In this document: piece by piece, positions 17,449 through 28,178 of the stretch
Layout: each line of letters starts with the position of its first letter
How positions within the stretch are numbered: the stretch's first letter is position 1
From: an uncultured Christensenellaceae bacterium
Lineage (GTDB): Bacteria > Bacillota > Clostridia > Christensenellales > Borkfalkiaceae
Direction of reading: 5' to 3'
DNA: 64,000 nucleotides
NCBI GenBank assembly: GCA_910587005.1
Contig: CAJULB010000003.1
Location: forward strand, 62,001 to 126,000
Notes under the pieces: generated by a model
Seen by the model: the letters and a program-made list of their open reading frames with translations, nothing else
Database searches by the model: none
Told to the model about the DNA's origin: nothing
Made by a program: the position numbers and the translations under genes

Positions 17449-18768
17449 GAACGCATTGTAATTCATTCCGACTTGAATAATTTTTACGCCTCGGTTGAAA
17501 GAACGCTTCACCCCGAGCTTACGGGCAAAGCAATCGCTGTTTGCGGCAGTAAAGAAGCGCGCAGAGGCATTGTGCTTGCAAAAAGCGAAGAGGCAAAGCG
17601 TTTCGGCGTAAAAACGGGCGATACCGTTTGGCAGGCGCAAAAAAAGTGTCCGCATATCGTCTGCGTTCCACCGCATTTCGACGAGTATATAAAGTATTCG
17701 CGCAAGGTAAAAGCGATTTACGCGCGGTATACCGACTTAATCGAAAGCTACGGTATAGACGAGTGCTGGCTTGATTTAACTCATTCAACGCTGATTTTCC
17801 CTAAATTCGAGCCTAAGTATGTCGAAGTTAACAAAGAACAGCATTTTTCCGACGCATATCTTAAATTTTTAGGCGATTATATAAGGGAAGAGGTCAAGCG
17901 CGAGCTTAAAATAACCGTTTCCTGCGGGGTTTCGTTCAATAAGGTTTTCGCAAAGCTCGGCTCGGACTTGAAAAAGCCCGACGGTACAACCGTAATTTCG
18001 TATCTGAATTACCCCTCGGTTATCAACGCGCTTCCCGTGGAAGATTTGCTGTTTGTCGGCAAAGCCACAACGCAGAAATTGCGCGGTATGGGGCTTTCCA
18101 CAATAGGCAGACTTGCCGCCGCCGACGATAAGCTGATTATAAAAACTTTCGGCAAGGTCGGCGATACGCTTTTAAAGTACGCGCGCGGGCTTGACTGCGA
18201 CGCGGTTAAGCATATGGACGACAAGCGTGAATACAAGTCGATAGGCAATTCAAACACTTACCCAGCGGATATATGCGATTTTGCGCGGATAGAACGGCTT
18301 TTGTACGTTTTGGCGGAAAGTGTTGCCGCAAGACTGCGCGAAAGCGGGCAAGGACTTGCCGATACCGTCCATTTATGGGTGCGCTACGCCGATTTATCAG
18401 ATTTTTCCGTGCAGAAAAAGGTGCGGCATACCGCGCTCTGCGGAGAAATAGCAAGCCACGCTTTCGCGCTGTTCAAGGCGAATATAAAACCGCCGTTCAA
18501 GGTGCGCGCGCTGGGCGTAACCGTTTCGGGCTTCGATAACGGCAGCTCGCAGTTAACTCTTGACGAAACCAACGGCAAATATAAAAAGCTGGACGCGGTA
18601 GAGCGCTGCGTTGACGATATACGCAAAAAACACGGCTACGACAAGGTACAGCGCGGAATTGTTTCGCAGGAACCGCCTTCCATGCGCGCAGACATTAAAA
18701 ACACCCACCTTATAAAACCGGGCAACTTTGTAGACCCCGAAGCCGCGGACGGAAATTCCGAAAACTGA
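17446..18768 (+). CDS. dinB: DNA polymerase IV (Y-family)
   Basis: 440 residues from ATG 17446; the preceding in-frame codons lie inside the upstream terminator. Catalytic carboxylates are in HSDLNNFYASVE (Asp near residue 8) and YGIDECWLDLT (Asp-Glu near 105). VSCGVSFNKVFAKLGSDLKKPDG is present, followed by the helix-hairpin-helix KLRGMGLSTIGRLA and a little-finger domain. It performs translesion DNA synthesis. A short insertion (about residues 115-145) separates the palm carboxylates from the KLGSDLKKP region. It appears monocistronic. Confidence 0.93.
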   Translation: MERIVIHSDLNNFYASVERTLHPELTGKAIAVCGSKEARRGIVLAKSEEAKRFGVKTGDTVWQAQKKCPHIVCVPPHFDEYIKYSRKVKAIYARYTDLIESYGIDECWLDLTHSTLIFPKFEPKYVEVNKEQHFSDAYLKFLGDYIREEVKRELKITVSCGVSFNKVFAKLGSDLKKPDGTTVISYLNYPSVINALPVEDLLFVGKATTQKLRGMGLSTIGRLAAADDKLIIKTFGKVGDTLLKYARGLDCDAVKHMDDKREYKSIGNSNTYPADICDFARIERLLYVLAESVAARLRESGQGLADTVHLWVRYADLSDFSVQKKVRHTALCGEIASHAFALFKANIKPPFKVRALGVTVSGFDNGSSQLTLDETNGKYKKLDAVERCVDDIRKKHGYDKVQRGIVSQEPPSMRADIKNTHLIKPGNFVDPEAADGNSEN

Positions 18769-18774
18769 GGTTTA

Positions 18775-19070
18775 ACTTGTTATTCCGAGCGGGGTACCGT
18801 GTCATTCTGAGCGCAAGCGTAAGGAGCGGAGCGACGGAATAGCGATTGTTACGCATAGCGTCAATCGCGTCAGAATCTGATTTTTAAATGCGGTCACTCC
18901 AAGCCCCCATTTTAACGTGTCATTTCGAGCGTAGTCGAGAAATCCCCTCGTGTAAGCGATAGAACTTCGGGATTTCTCCGCTCGCTTACGCTCGGTCGAA
19001 ATGACGGGAATGGTGCATACGTTGTAAATCACTTTGAGATGCTTCCGCAAGCGTCGGCATGACAGCATTT
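18775..19070. repeat. Large composite dispersed repeat
   Basis: The longest copy in the window. A GTCATTCTGAGCG-containing module with AGGAGCGGAGCGACGGAATA, then GTCATTTCGAGCGTAGTCGA, its inverted partner GGGATTTCTCCGCTCGCTTA with CGGTCGAAATGACGGG, and GATGCTTCCGCAAGCGTCGG. It combines modules seen separately at 1117, 8695, 12976 and 40596. Confidence 0.85.
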
Positions 19071-19147
19071 CAACCCGTGTTTCAAATATTCATAAGTCTT
19101 ACTTATGTCAAAATAAAAAACTTGTATATTCAACCCCGCTTCAAAGA

Positions 19148-19176
19148 TTGACTAATTTCCGCGGTTATCATATAAT
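19148..19176 (+). promoter_or_regulatory. Sigma-A promoter for glnN
   Basis: TTGACT (19148-19153), 17-base spacer, TATAAT (19171-19176), about 55 bases before the glnN start. Confidence 0.75.
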
Positions 19177-19233
19177 TTTAACGTAAAACTGCGCGCGCAA
19201 GTAATCAGCCCGCAAAATTCAAGGAGAATACAT

Positions 19234-21315
<2,082 letters not shown>

Positions 21316-21327
21316 AATATATATGCG

Positions 21328-21368
21328 GCGGCGCGGTTTTTTAAAAACCGCGCCGCAATTATTTTTTA
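21328..21368 (+). terminator. Terminator after glnN
   Basis: A 14-bp perfect stem (21328-21341 with 21343-21356) followed by AATTATTTTTT. Confidence 0.85.
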
Positions 21369-21401
21369 GCGGTATATATTTTTAATCGCGCACGCATACG
21401 C

Positions 21402-21430
21402 TTGACTTAAAACGAGTAAAAAATTATAAT
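21402..21430 (+). promoter_or_regulatory. Sigma-A promoter for purA
   Basis: TTGACT (21402-21407), 17 bases, TATAAT (21425-21430); the purA start is 33 bases further on. No PurR box was recognised. Confidence 0.8.
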
Positions 21431-21462
21431 ATAAACGTAAAAAATAGTTACGAGGTGCGTAT

Positions 21463-22743
21463 ATGCTTACAAGTATCTGCGGAATAAACTGGGGTGACGA
21501 AGGCAAGGGCAGAATGGTAGACCTGCTTTCGGAAAAGTTCGACGTAGTGTGCCGTTATCAGGGCGGCAACAACGCGGGACACACCGTAATCAACGAGCGC
21601 GGAAGATTTATTTTAAATCTATTGCCTTCGGGAATTCTGCGCGAGGACGTCGTCAACGTCTTAGGCCCCGGAATGGTAATAGACATAAAGCACCTTTGCG
21701 GCGAAATGCAGCGGCTGAGAGAGGGCGGAATTAAAATTTCACCCGAAAACCTTAAAATTTCCGATAAAGCAATAATAGTAATGCCCTACAACGTTTTGCA
21801 GGACGTTATGGAGGAGGACCGCCTTACCAAAGCCACGGGCAAGCCTTACGGCTCTACCCGCCGCGGAATTGCCCCCATTTACGCGGATAAGTATATGAAA
21901 AAGGCTTTCCGCATGGGCGAGCTTTTGAATACCCCGCTTTTATATAAACGTTTGCCCGACATTGTCGAGTGGAAGAATATGACTATCCGCGCTTACGGCT
22001 TCGAGCCCGTGACCGTGGACGATATGAAGGAATACTTCGAAACCTACGGCAAACCGCTTGCAGAATACGTCTGCGATACGGGGCTGTATTTAAACGAAGC
22101 GAATAAACAGGGCAAAAACATTATGTTCGAAGCCCAGCTCGGCGCCCTCCGCGATATTGATTTCGGCATAGTGCCCTATACCTCGTCGTCATCGACTATT
22201 GCGGCTTACGCACCCATAGGCGCGGGCGTGCCCAACCTTAAATTAGACAGCTCGATAGGCATAATGAAGGCTTATTCAAGCTGTGTCGGCGCAGGCCCTT
22301 TCACATGCGAGTACTTCGGCGAAAAAGCCGATAAACTGCGCGAGCTCGGCGGCGAATACGGTGCGGCAACGGGCAGACCGAGAAGAGTGGGACCGTTCGA
22401 CGTGGTTGCTTCGCGTTACGGTATACGCTGTCAGGGCGCGGACGAAATCGCGCTTACCAAGCTCGACGTTTTAAGCGGTTATAAGGAAATCGAAATCTGC
22501 ACGCACTACACGCTTGACGGTAAAGTTATAGACGAATTTCCGTTTACGGACGTTCTGGATATGTGCAAACCCGTTTTCGAAAAGGTCAAGGGGTGGAACT
22601 GCGACATTTCCAAGTGCAGAAAGCCCGCGGACTTGCCCAAAGAAGCGCTTGCATACATAAAACTGCTTGAAAAGCTTTGCGATTGCAAAATCAAGTACGT
22701 TTCGGTCGGGGCCGAGCGCGACGCATACGTTGAAATGTACTAA
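21463..22743 (+). CDS. purA: Adenylosuccinate synthetase
   Basis: 426 residues. Joins IMP and aspartate with GTP hydrolysis in AMP synthesis. INWGDEGKGRMVDLL (GTP loop with catalytic Asp), GGNNAGHTV, the STRRGIAPIYADK loop, GAATGRPRRVGPFDVVASRY and TKLDVLSGY are all present. GAGGTG precedes the ATG at a proper distance. Monocistronic, with its own promoter and terminator. Confidence 0.97.
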   Translation: MLTSICGINWGDEGKGRMVDLLSEKFDVVCRYQGGNNAGHTVINERGRFILNLLPSGILREDVVNVLGPGMVIDIKHLCGEMQRLREGGIKISPENLKISDKAIIVMPYNVLQDVMEEDRLTKATGKPYGSTRRGIAPIYADKYMKKAFRMGELLNTPLLYKRLPDIVEWKNMTIRAYGFEPVTVDDMKEYFETYGKPLAEYVCDTGLYLNEANKQGKNIMFEAQLGALRDIDFGIVPYTSSSSTIAAYAPIGAGVPNLKLDSSIGIMKAYSSCVGAGPFTCEYFGEKADKLRELGGEYGAATGRPRRVGPFDVVASRYGIRCQGADEIALTKLDVLSGYKEIEICTHYTLDGKVIDEFPFTDVLDMCKPVFEKVKGWNCDISKCRKPADLPKEALAYIKLLEKLCDCKIKYVSVGAERDAYVEMY

Positions 22744-22761
22744 CGTATAAAAACAAAATAT

Positions 22762-22794
22762 AAGCGGGGCGGACTTAATTTGTCCGCCCCGCTT
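22762..22794 (+). terminator. Terminator after purA
   Basis: A 13-bp perfect GC-rich stem (22762-22774 with 22782-22794). It is followed by a run of A rather than T on this strand, so efficiency is uncertain. Confidence 0.65.
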
Positions 22795-22819
22795 GAAAAA
22801 TAAAGCTTTGGAAAATAAT

Positions 22820-23653
22820 ATGAAATTTTACAAAATGCACGGTATAGGCAACGATTACGTTTATTTCGACTGTATGCACGGCGAAATAGATAACCCCGAA
22901 CAGCTTGCGGTCAAGCTTTCGGACAGACATTTCGGTATAGGCGGCGACGGTATAATTCTTTTATGCAGGTCGGATATTGCCGATTGCAGAATGAGAATGT
23001 TCAACGCGGACGGTTCCGAGGGTAAAATGTGCGGTAACGGCGTAAGGTGCGTCGGCAAGCTTGCGCACGATTTGGGTTACGTTCAAGGCAATGTATGCCG
23101 TATTGAAACACTTTCGGGAATAAAAATTCTTGAATTTACACTTGATAAATACGGCAAGGTCGCTTCCGCAAGGGTAGATATGGGTGCGGCGGTTCTGGAC
23201 GGTGAAAAAATTCCGTCGGCTTTCAAAGGGGAAAGCGTGGTATCCCGTCCGCTTGACGTGGACGGTACGCAATATAACGTTACGCTTGTATCTATGGGCA
23301 ATCCTCACTGCGTGGTGTTTGCCGACCCCGATAACCTCGATTTGGAAAAAATCGGCAAAAAATTCGAAAACCATACCGCTTTTCCCGAAAGAATTAACAC
23401 GGAATTTGTTAAAGTTATCGGCAAAAACCACTTAAAAATGCGCGTGTGGGAGCGCGGCAGCGGCGAAACGCTTGCCTGCGGCACGGGCGCGTGCGCTTCG
23501 GCTGTGGCGGCTTGTCTTAACGGCTTTTGCGCCAAGGGCGAGGAGGTAACTGTTTCCCTGCTCGGCGGTGATTTGAAAATTCTTTATACCGATAAAACAG
23601 TATATATGACCGGCCCCGCAACGCTTGTGTTTACGGGCGAAATACAGCTTTAA
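22820..23653 (+). CDS. dapF: Diaminopimelate epimerase
   Basis: 277 residues from ATG 22820; an in-frame TTG at 22793 lies inside the upstream hairpin and is rejected. Converts LL-DAP to meso-DAP for lysine and peptidoglycan. Both catalytic cysteines are visible, in MCGNGVRC (near 72) and ACGTGACAS (near 222), with MHGIGNDYVYFD at the N terminus. With dapL at 26955 it gives the aminotransferase branch of DAP synthesis; the two genes are not in one operon. Confidence 0.96.
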   Translation: MKFYKMHGIGNDYVYFDCMHGEIDNPEQLAVKLSDRHFGIGGDGIILLCRSDIADCRMRMFNADGSEGKMCGNGVRCVGKLAHDLGYVQGNVCRIETLSGIKILEFTLDKYGKVASARVDMGAAVLDGEKIPSAFKGESVVSRPLDVDGTQYNVTLVSMGNPHCVVFADPDNLDLEKIGKKFENHTAFPERINTEFVKVIGKNHLKMRVWERGSGETLACGTGACASAVAACLNGFCAKGEEVTVSLLGGDLKILYTDKTVYMTGPATLVFTGEIQL

Positions 23654-23672
23654 ATTTTTTTCATAACGAGTA

Positions 23673-23719
23673 ACAGCCGTAGGTGCAACTTGTCAATTGC
23701 CCCAACGGCTGTAATTTTT
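23673..23719 (+). terminator. Terminator after dapF
   Basis: An outer stem ACAGCCGT/ACGGCTGT (23673-23680 with 23705-23712) with a smaller inner GCAA/TTGC pairing, followed by AATTTTTA. Confidence 0.75.
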
Positions 23720-23748
23720 AAATAATTATAAAAAATTTTATTCAAATG

Positions 23749-23776
23749 TTGACAAAATAATGCAATAATGTATAAT
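23749..23776 (+). promoter_or_regulatory. Sigma-A promoter for lipoprotein pair
   Basis: TTGACA (23749-23754), 16 bases, TATAAT (23771-23776). AAAAAGGAG then ATG 23797 follow. Confidence 0.8.
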
Positions 23777-23796
23777 TATATAAAAAGGAGTTAAAT

Positions 23797-24444
23797 ATGA
23801 AAAAGTTTGCGGCGGTTATAATAACATTTGTTGCTTTGTTCGGCGTATGCTTCGGCGCGGCTGGGTGTAACGACGCGGAAAAGGACACTGTAAATTATAC
23901 TGCAACTGCGCCGGCTATATATTACGAACTTGACGATAGCGTTAAAAACGAATATGTATATAAAGGTTACGAAAAATTGATTTCCACCGAGGAACAAGCC
24001 GAAATTACACAGTTTTATAAAGAAAATTTGTCGGACAGCAATTTATATCTGCTGAATTACGGGTATGAATTATGTGACGCGAATTTTCATTATTACAACG
24101 TGTATCGGGGAACGGGCAATAATAAATTATTTGCGCGTATGAATTTCAGTTTATTTGATAAAGAATTAGGGGTATGGGCGCCGCAAAATAAGCCTTCGGG
24201 CGTAAATATTTCGCTTGAATTCTGTATGTTCATTATTCCGACGGAAAGCAAAGCCGAAAACGGTTTTAAGCTGGAATTCGGCAAAAGCGAAGATAAATTT
24301 TACGGCTATAATAAATACGTAAACGTGTACAACGGCGAAGAATGTTTTGCCACTTGTTATTTCGACAGAGGGGTAAGGAGTATCGAAGAAGAATGGTTTG
24401 AAAATTACTTTGCAAACAATCTGGTTTGGGGCGGTGATGTATGA
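23797..24444 (+). CDS. Putative lipoprotein, paralogue 1
   Basis: 215 residues. A signal peptide with lipobox GAAGC (Cys near 28) is followed by a beta-rich domain of unknown family ending WFENYFANNLVWGGDV. An optimal AAGGAG ribosome site precedes the ATG. The shared C-terminal WFENYFANNL and a similar FGxxxxKYxYxxYxNLY-type segment in the next gene show they arose by duplication. The genes overlap as ATGA and are co-transcribed from a strong promoter. It is likely surface-attached; role unknown. Confidence 0.8.
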   Translation: MKKFAAVIITFVALFGVCFGAAGCNDAEKDTVNYTATAPAIYYELDDSVKNEYVYKGYEKLISTEEQAEITQFYKENLSDSNLYLLNYGYELCDANFHYYNVYRGTGNNKLFARMNFSLFDKELGVWAPQNKPSGVNISLEFCMFIIPTESKAENGFKLEFGKSEDKFYGYNKYVNVYNGEECFATCYFDRGVRSIEEEWFENYFANNLVWGGDV

Positions 24445-25157
24445 AAAAGCTTTTTAAGCCGTATTTAACAAAACAGTTTACCGTTTTTGTTGCGTTTGCG
24501 CTGTCCGCGCTTTGCGCGCTGTGTTTTTGTTCGGCGGGTTGCAAAAATCAGACGGTTAAAATCTGCGTTTCGGAAAACGTTGCGGAAAAGCCCTTTTTCG
24601 AAATCGAAAATTTGTCAGACGCTAATTATAAACAGCTTGATTATACCGATAACGGCGAAAACGGCGATGCCGATATGTTTGACGTTTTTCTCGGTTATTA
24701 CAAAAACGAGTTTAAAAAGCTTTATAAAGGCAGCTTTGTATTATTAAATCCCGATTACGGTAAAGAACTTTCGCCTTGGGAAGCTCGGCAAAAATTTAAT
24801 ATACTCACAGAAAGCGACGAACAGGAAAATATTGTAAACCCCATAGCGGTCGAGGCGTTCAGAATTTACGACGAAAGTTTGGGCGGGAATACCAATAATA
24901 ACGGCGGAGTGACGGAAGGAAATTACCGTTATTCTTTAAGTATGCTTATGATTTCTTTGCCGCAAAATAAAGCCGTTTCAAACAAAATTACTTTGGAATT
25001 CGGGCAGTGCGGTAATTCCGATAAATATATTTACACAAATTATATAAACTTATATGCGGGCGCCGATTGCATTGGAACGTGCTATGTTGAAGAAGCGGTT
25101 CAAACGCCCTTAACGTGGTTTGAAAATTACTTTGCAAATAATCTGATTATCGGATAA
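24441..25157 (+). CDS. Putative lipoprotein, paralogue 2
   Basis: 238 residues. A long signal peptide with lipobox CSAGC (Cys near 34) and a mature domain paralogous to its upstream neighbour, ending TWFENYFANNLIIG. It has an acidic Asn/Gly linker (SLGGNTNNNGGVTEGN) not present in paralogue 1. The 4-bp ATGA overlap implies translational coupling. No domain was recognised. Confidence 0.8.
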   Translation: MKKLFKPYLTKQFTVFVAFALSALCALCFCSAGCKNQTVKICVSENVAEKPFFEIENLSDANYKQLDYTDNGENGDADMFDVFLGYYKNEFKKLYKGSFVLLNPDYGKELSPWEARQKFNILTESDEQENIVNPIAVEAFRIYDESLGGNTNNNGGVTEGNYRYSLSMLMISLPQNKAVSNKITLEFGQCGNSDKYIYTNYINLYAGADCIGTCYVEEAVQTPLTWFENYFANNLIIG

Positions 25158-25195
25158 TTTTAATGCGCATAAATTAAATATTTATAACAAAATTA

Positions 25196-25227
25196 ACGGC
25201 GGCGAAATCTTGCAATTTCGCCGCCGT
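25196..25227 (+). terminator. Terminator after lipoprotein pair
   Basis: A 13-bp perfect stem ACGGCGGCGAAAT/ATTTCGCCGCCGT (25196-25208 with 25215-25227). Confidence 0.8.
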
Positions 25228-25229
25228 TA

Positions 25230-25238
25230 TGCTATAAT
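25230..25238 (+). promoter_or_regulatory. Extended -10 promoter for pyrG
   Basis: TGCTATAAT, an extended -10, begins three bases after the terminator stem; no -35 box is evident. The start codon at 25288 lies 50 bases downstream. Confidence 0.6.
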
Positions 25239-25287
25239 GTCAAAGATTATATTTTACTGAAAGCATAAAGAAATTTTGGAGAGTTTT

Positions 25288-26886
25288 ATGACAAAGTACA
25301 TTTTTGTTACAGGCGGCGTTGTTTCGGGTTTGGGCAAGGGTATAACCGCGGCTTCGCTTGGCAGACTTTTGAAATGCAGGGGCTATAAAGTGGCTTCGCA
25401 GAAGCTCGACCCCTACATAAATATCGACCCCGGCACTATGAGCCCTTATCAGCACGGCGAAGTTTTCGTTACCGAGGACGGCGCCGAAACCGACCTCGAT
25501 TTGGGACATTACGAGCGTTTTATCGACGAAAATCTTAACGAATATTCCAACCTTACCACGGGTAAAGTGTACTGGAACGTTTTAAATAAGGAACGCAACG
25601 GCGAATACCTCGGTCAGACGGTGCAGGTTATTCCCCACGTCACCAACGAAATAAAAACCTTCATTTACAACGTAGGCAAAACTTCGAGCGCGGACGTCGT
25701 AATTACCGAAATCGGCGGAACTATCGGCGACATCGAAAGCCAGCCGTTTATCGAAGCTATCCGTCAGGTCGCGCGCGAGGTCGGCAGAGATAACTGCTGT
25801 TTTATACACGTTACCCTCGTGCCCTATATTTCCGGCTCGGAAGAATTCAAATCAAAGCCCACGCAACACTCTGTTAAAGAGTTGCAGGGAATGGGCATCA
25901 ACCCCGACATAATTATCGCGCGCGTGGATAAGCCCATGCCCGCAGACGTGCGCGCAAAGATAGCAATGTTCTGCAACGTCGAGCCGGAGTGCTGTATCGA
26001 AAATATGACCTTGCCCGTATTATATCAGTGCCCGATTATGCTTGAAGAAAGCCGTTTTTCTGAAATAGTCTGCAAGCGTTTGAAGCTTGACCCCCGCGTT
26101 ATAGACCTTACCGAATGGAATAAGATGCTCGGGCGCATTGCGGCGCGCGACAAAACGGTTAAAATCGCGCTTTGCGGAAAATACGTTCAGTTGCACGACG
26201 CTTATTTGTCTGTTGCGGAAGCGCTTGCCCACGCGGGTTACGAAAACGCGGCAAAGGTAGAAATAAAGTGGGTGGATACCGAAGAGCTCACGAAAGAAAA
26301 TATCAAAAAGACCTTGAAGGACGTTGACGGAATAATCGTTCCCGGCGGCTTCGGCGGACGCGGCATAGAGGGAATGATACTCTGCGCCGAGTATGCAAGG
26401 GTGAACAACGTGCCGTACTTCGGCATATGTCTTGGTATGCAAACGGCGGTAATCGAATACGCGCGCAACGTTTTGAAGTACGCGGACGCTAATTCCAGCG
26501 AGTTCAACCCCGATTCAAAGCACTGCGTAATAGATATTATGCCCGACCATCAGGGTAAGAAAATGGGCGGAACGTTACGGCGCGGAGCTTATCCCTGCCT
26601 TTGCCTCGGCGATATTATGAAGAGCGCTTACGGCGAGGGAACAATTTCCGAACGCCACCGTCACAGATACGAATTCAACAACGATTTCCGTGACGAGCTT
26701 GTAAAAGCGGGACTTGTAATAGCGGGCACTTCGCCCGACGGCACGCTTGTAGAGGCGGTTGAAATTCCCAAAAACGATTTTTATATCGGCGTGCAGTTCC
26801 ACCCCGAATTTAAATCCCGTCCGCAGTCGGCGCACCCCGTATTCCGCGAGTTTATAAAAGCCGCTGTTAAGAAAAGTACAAAGTAA
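25288..26886 (+). CDS. pyrG: CTP synthase
   Basis: 532 residues from ATG 25288 (TTGGAGAG just upstream; an in-frame TTG at 25276 is part of that site). Aminates UTP to CTP with glutamine. The N-terminal synthetase has TKYIFVTGGVVSGLGKG and QKLDPYINIDPGTM. The C-terminal glutamine amidotransferase has the nucleophile in FGICLGMQ and the His-Glu pair in QFHPEFKSRP. Single gene. Confidence 0.97.
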   Translation: MTKYIFVTGGVVSGLGKGITAASLGRLLKCRGYKVASQKLDPYINIDPGTMSPYQHGEVFVTEDGAETDLDLGHYERFIDENLNEYSNLTTGKVYWNVLNKERNGEYLGQTVQVIPHVTNEIKTFIYNVGKTSSADVVITEIGGTIGDIESQPFIEAIRQVAREVGRDNCCFIHVTLVPYISGSEEFKSKPTQHSVKELQGMGINPDIIIARVDKPMPADVRAKIAMFCNVEPECCIENMTLPVLYQCPIMLEESRFSEIVCKRLKLDPRVIDLTEWNKMLGRIAARDKTVKIALCGKYVQLHDAYLSVAEALAHAGYENAAKVEIKWVDTEELTKENIKKTLKDVDGIIVPGGFGGRGIEGMILCAEYARVNNVPYFGICLGMQTAVIEYARNVLKYADANSSEFNPDSKHCVIDIMPDHQGKKMGGTLRRGAYPCLCLGDIMKSAYGEGTISERHRHRYEFNNDFRDELVKAGLVIAGTSPDGTLVEAVEIPKNDFYIGVQFHPEFKSRPQSAHPVFREFIKAAVKKSTK

Positions 26887-26954
26887 TGCTTTTTGCCGTT
26901 TCGGGCGACAAGACGGTTTTGATAGGCTTTTAATGTGAGAGGTGAAATTTTAAT

Positions 26955-28139
26955 ATGCAATTCAATTCAAATTTTAACGATATAGCGGAAAACTATCTGT
27001 TTGCCGAGGTTGCAAAACGCGCGGCGGAATATTCCAAAAACCACCCCGACAAAAAGGTGTTAAAGCTGGGTATAGGCGACGTAACTTTACCGCTTGTGCC
27101 CGAGGTTATAAATGCCCTGCACGCGGGCGTAGAGGATATGTCAAAGGCGGAAACCTTCAAGGGCTACGGCCCTTACGAGGGCTACGGTTTCTTGCGCGAA
27201 AGTATTCTGGACTATTATAAAAGCTGCGGCGTAGAGCTTGCGCTTGACGAAATTTTCGTTTCCGACGGCGCAAAGTCCGACCTTGGAAATATCCTTGATA
27301 TTTTTTCAAAGGACAATACCGTGCTTGTGCCCGACCCCGTGTACCCCGTTTACGTGGACACCAACCTTATGGCGGGCAGAAAGATAATTTTTGCAAACGC
27401 CAACGGCGCCAACGGCTTTTTGCCTATGCCCGACTACAAGGTAAACGCGGATATAATTTATATCTGTTCGCCCAACAACCCCACTGGCGCGGCTTATACA
27501 AAAGCACAGCTTAAAGAGTGGGTTGAATACGCAAACAAGAAGAACGCGGTTATTTTATACGACGCGGCTTACGAATGTTTTATTGAGGATGAAAATCTTG
27601 CGCGCTCGGTCTATCAGATAGAGGGTGCAAAGACCTGCGCGATAGAGTTTTGCTCGTTTTCCAAAATAGCGGGCTTTACCGGCACGCGCTGCGGTTATAC
27701 TATCGTGCCTAAAACGCTTGAAAAAGACGGTTTTTCCGCAAACAAAATGTGGCTCAGGCGTCAGGCGACAAAATTCAACGGCGTGCCGTACATTGTGCAG
27801 AAGGGCGCGGCGGCAGTTTTTACCGAACAAGGCAGGAAAGAAATCAATCAAAATATCGCATACTATAAAAACAACGCTAAAATTATCGCGGAATGTATGG
27901 ACGAACTCGGCATTTGGTACACGGGCGGTAAAAATTCGCCGTATATCTGGCTGAAATGCCCGAACAATATGAAAAGCTGGGAATTTTTTGATTTTCTTTT
28001 GAATAACGCGCAGGTTGTCGGAACCCCCGGTGCGGGCTTCGGCAGCAACGGCGAGGGTTATTTCCGTCTGACTGCGTTCGGAAGCGAGGCTGTCACGCGC
28101 GAGGCGGTTGCGCGCATAAAAAGCGTTCTTAAAAAATAA
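26955..28139 (+). CDS. dapL: LL-diaminopimelate aminotransferase
   Basis: 394 residues. PLP-dependent fold type I enzyme converting tetrahydrodipicolinate directly to LL-DAP. Opening FNDIAENYLFAEVAKRA, KLGIGDVTLPL, GYGPYEGYGFLRE, SDGAKSDLGNI and the PLP lysine in FCSFSKIAGFTGTRCGYT are all typical of DapL rather than generic aspartate aminotransferases. GAGAGGTG precedes the ATG. It supplies the substrate of DapF (22820). Confidence 0.95.
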   Translation: MQFNSNFNDIAENYLFAEVAKRAAEYSKNHPDKKVLKLGIGDVTLPLVPEVINALHAGVEDMSKAETFKGYGPYEGYGFLRESILDYYKSCGVELALDEIFVSDGAKSDLGNILDIFSKDNTVLVPDPVYPVYVDTNLMAGRKIIFANANGANGFLPMPDYKVNADIIYICSPNNPTGAAYTKAQLKEWVEYANKKNAVILYDAAYECFIEDENLARSVYQIEGAKTCAIEFCSFSKIAGFTGTRCGYTIVPKTLEKDGFSANKMWLRRQATKFNGVPYIVQKGAAAVFTEQGRKEINQNIAYYKNNAKIIAECMDELGIWYTGGKNSPYIWLKCPNNMKSWEFFDFLLNNAQVVGTPGAGFGSNGEGYFRLTAFGSEAVTREAVARIKSVLKK

Positions 28140-28178
28140 CCGTAAAATTAATTAAGTAAAAACTTCGGGGTAAAAATT

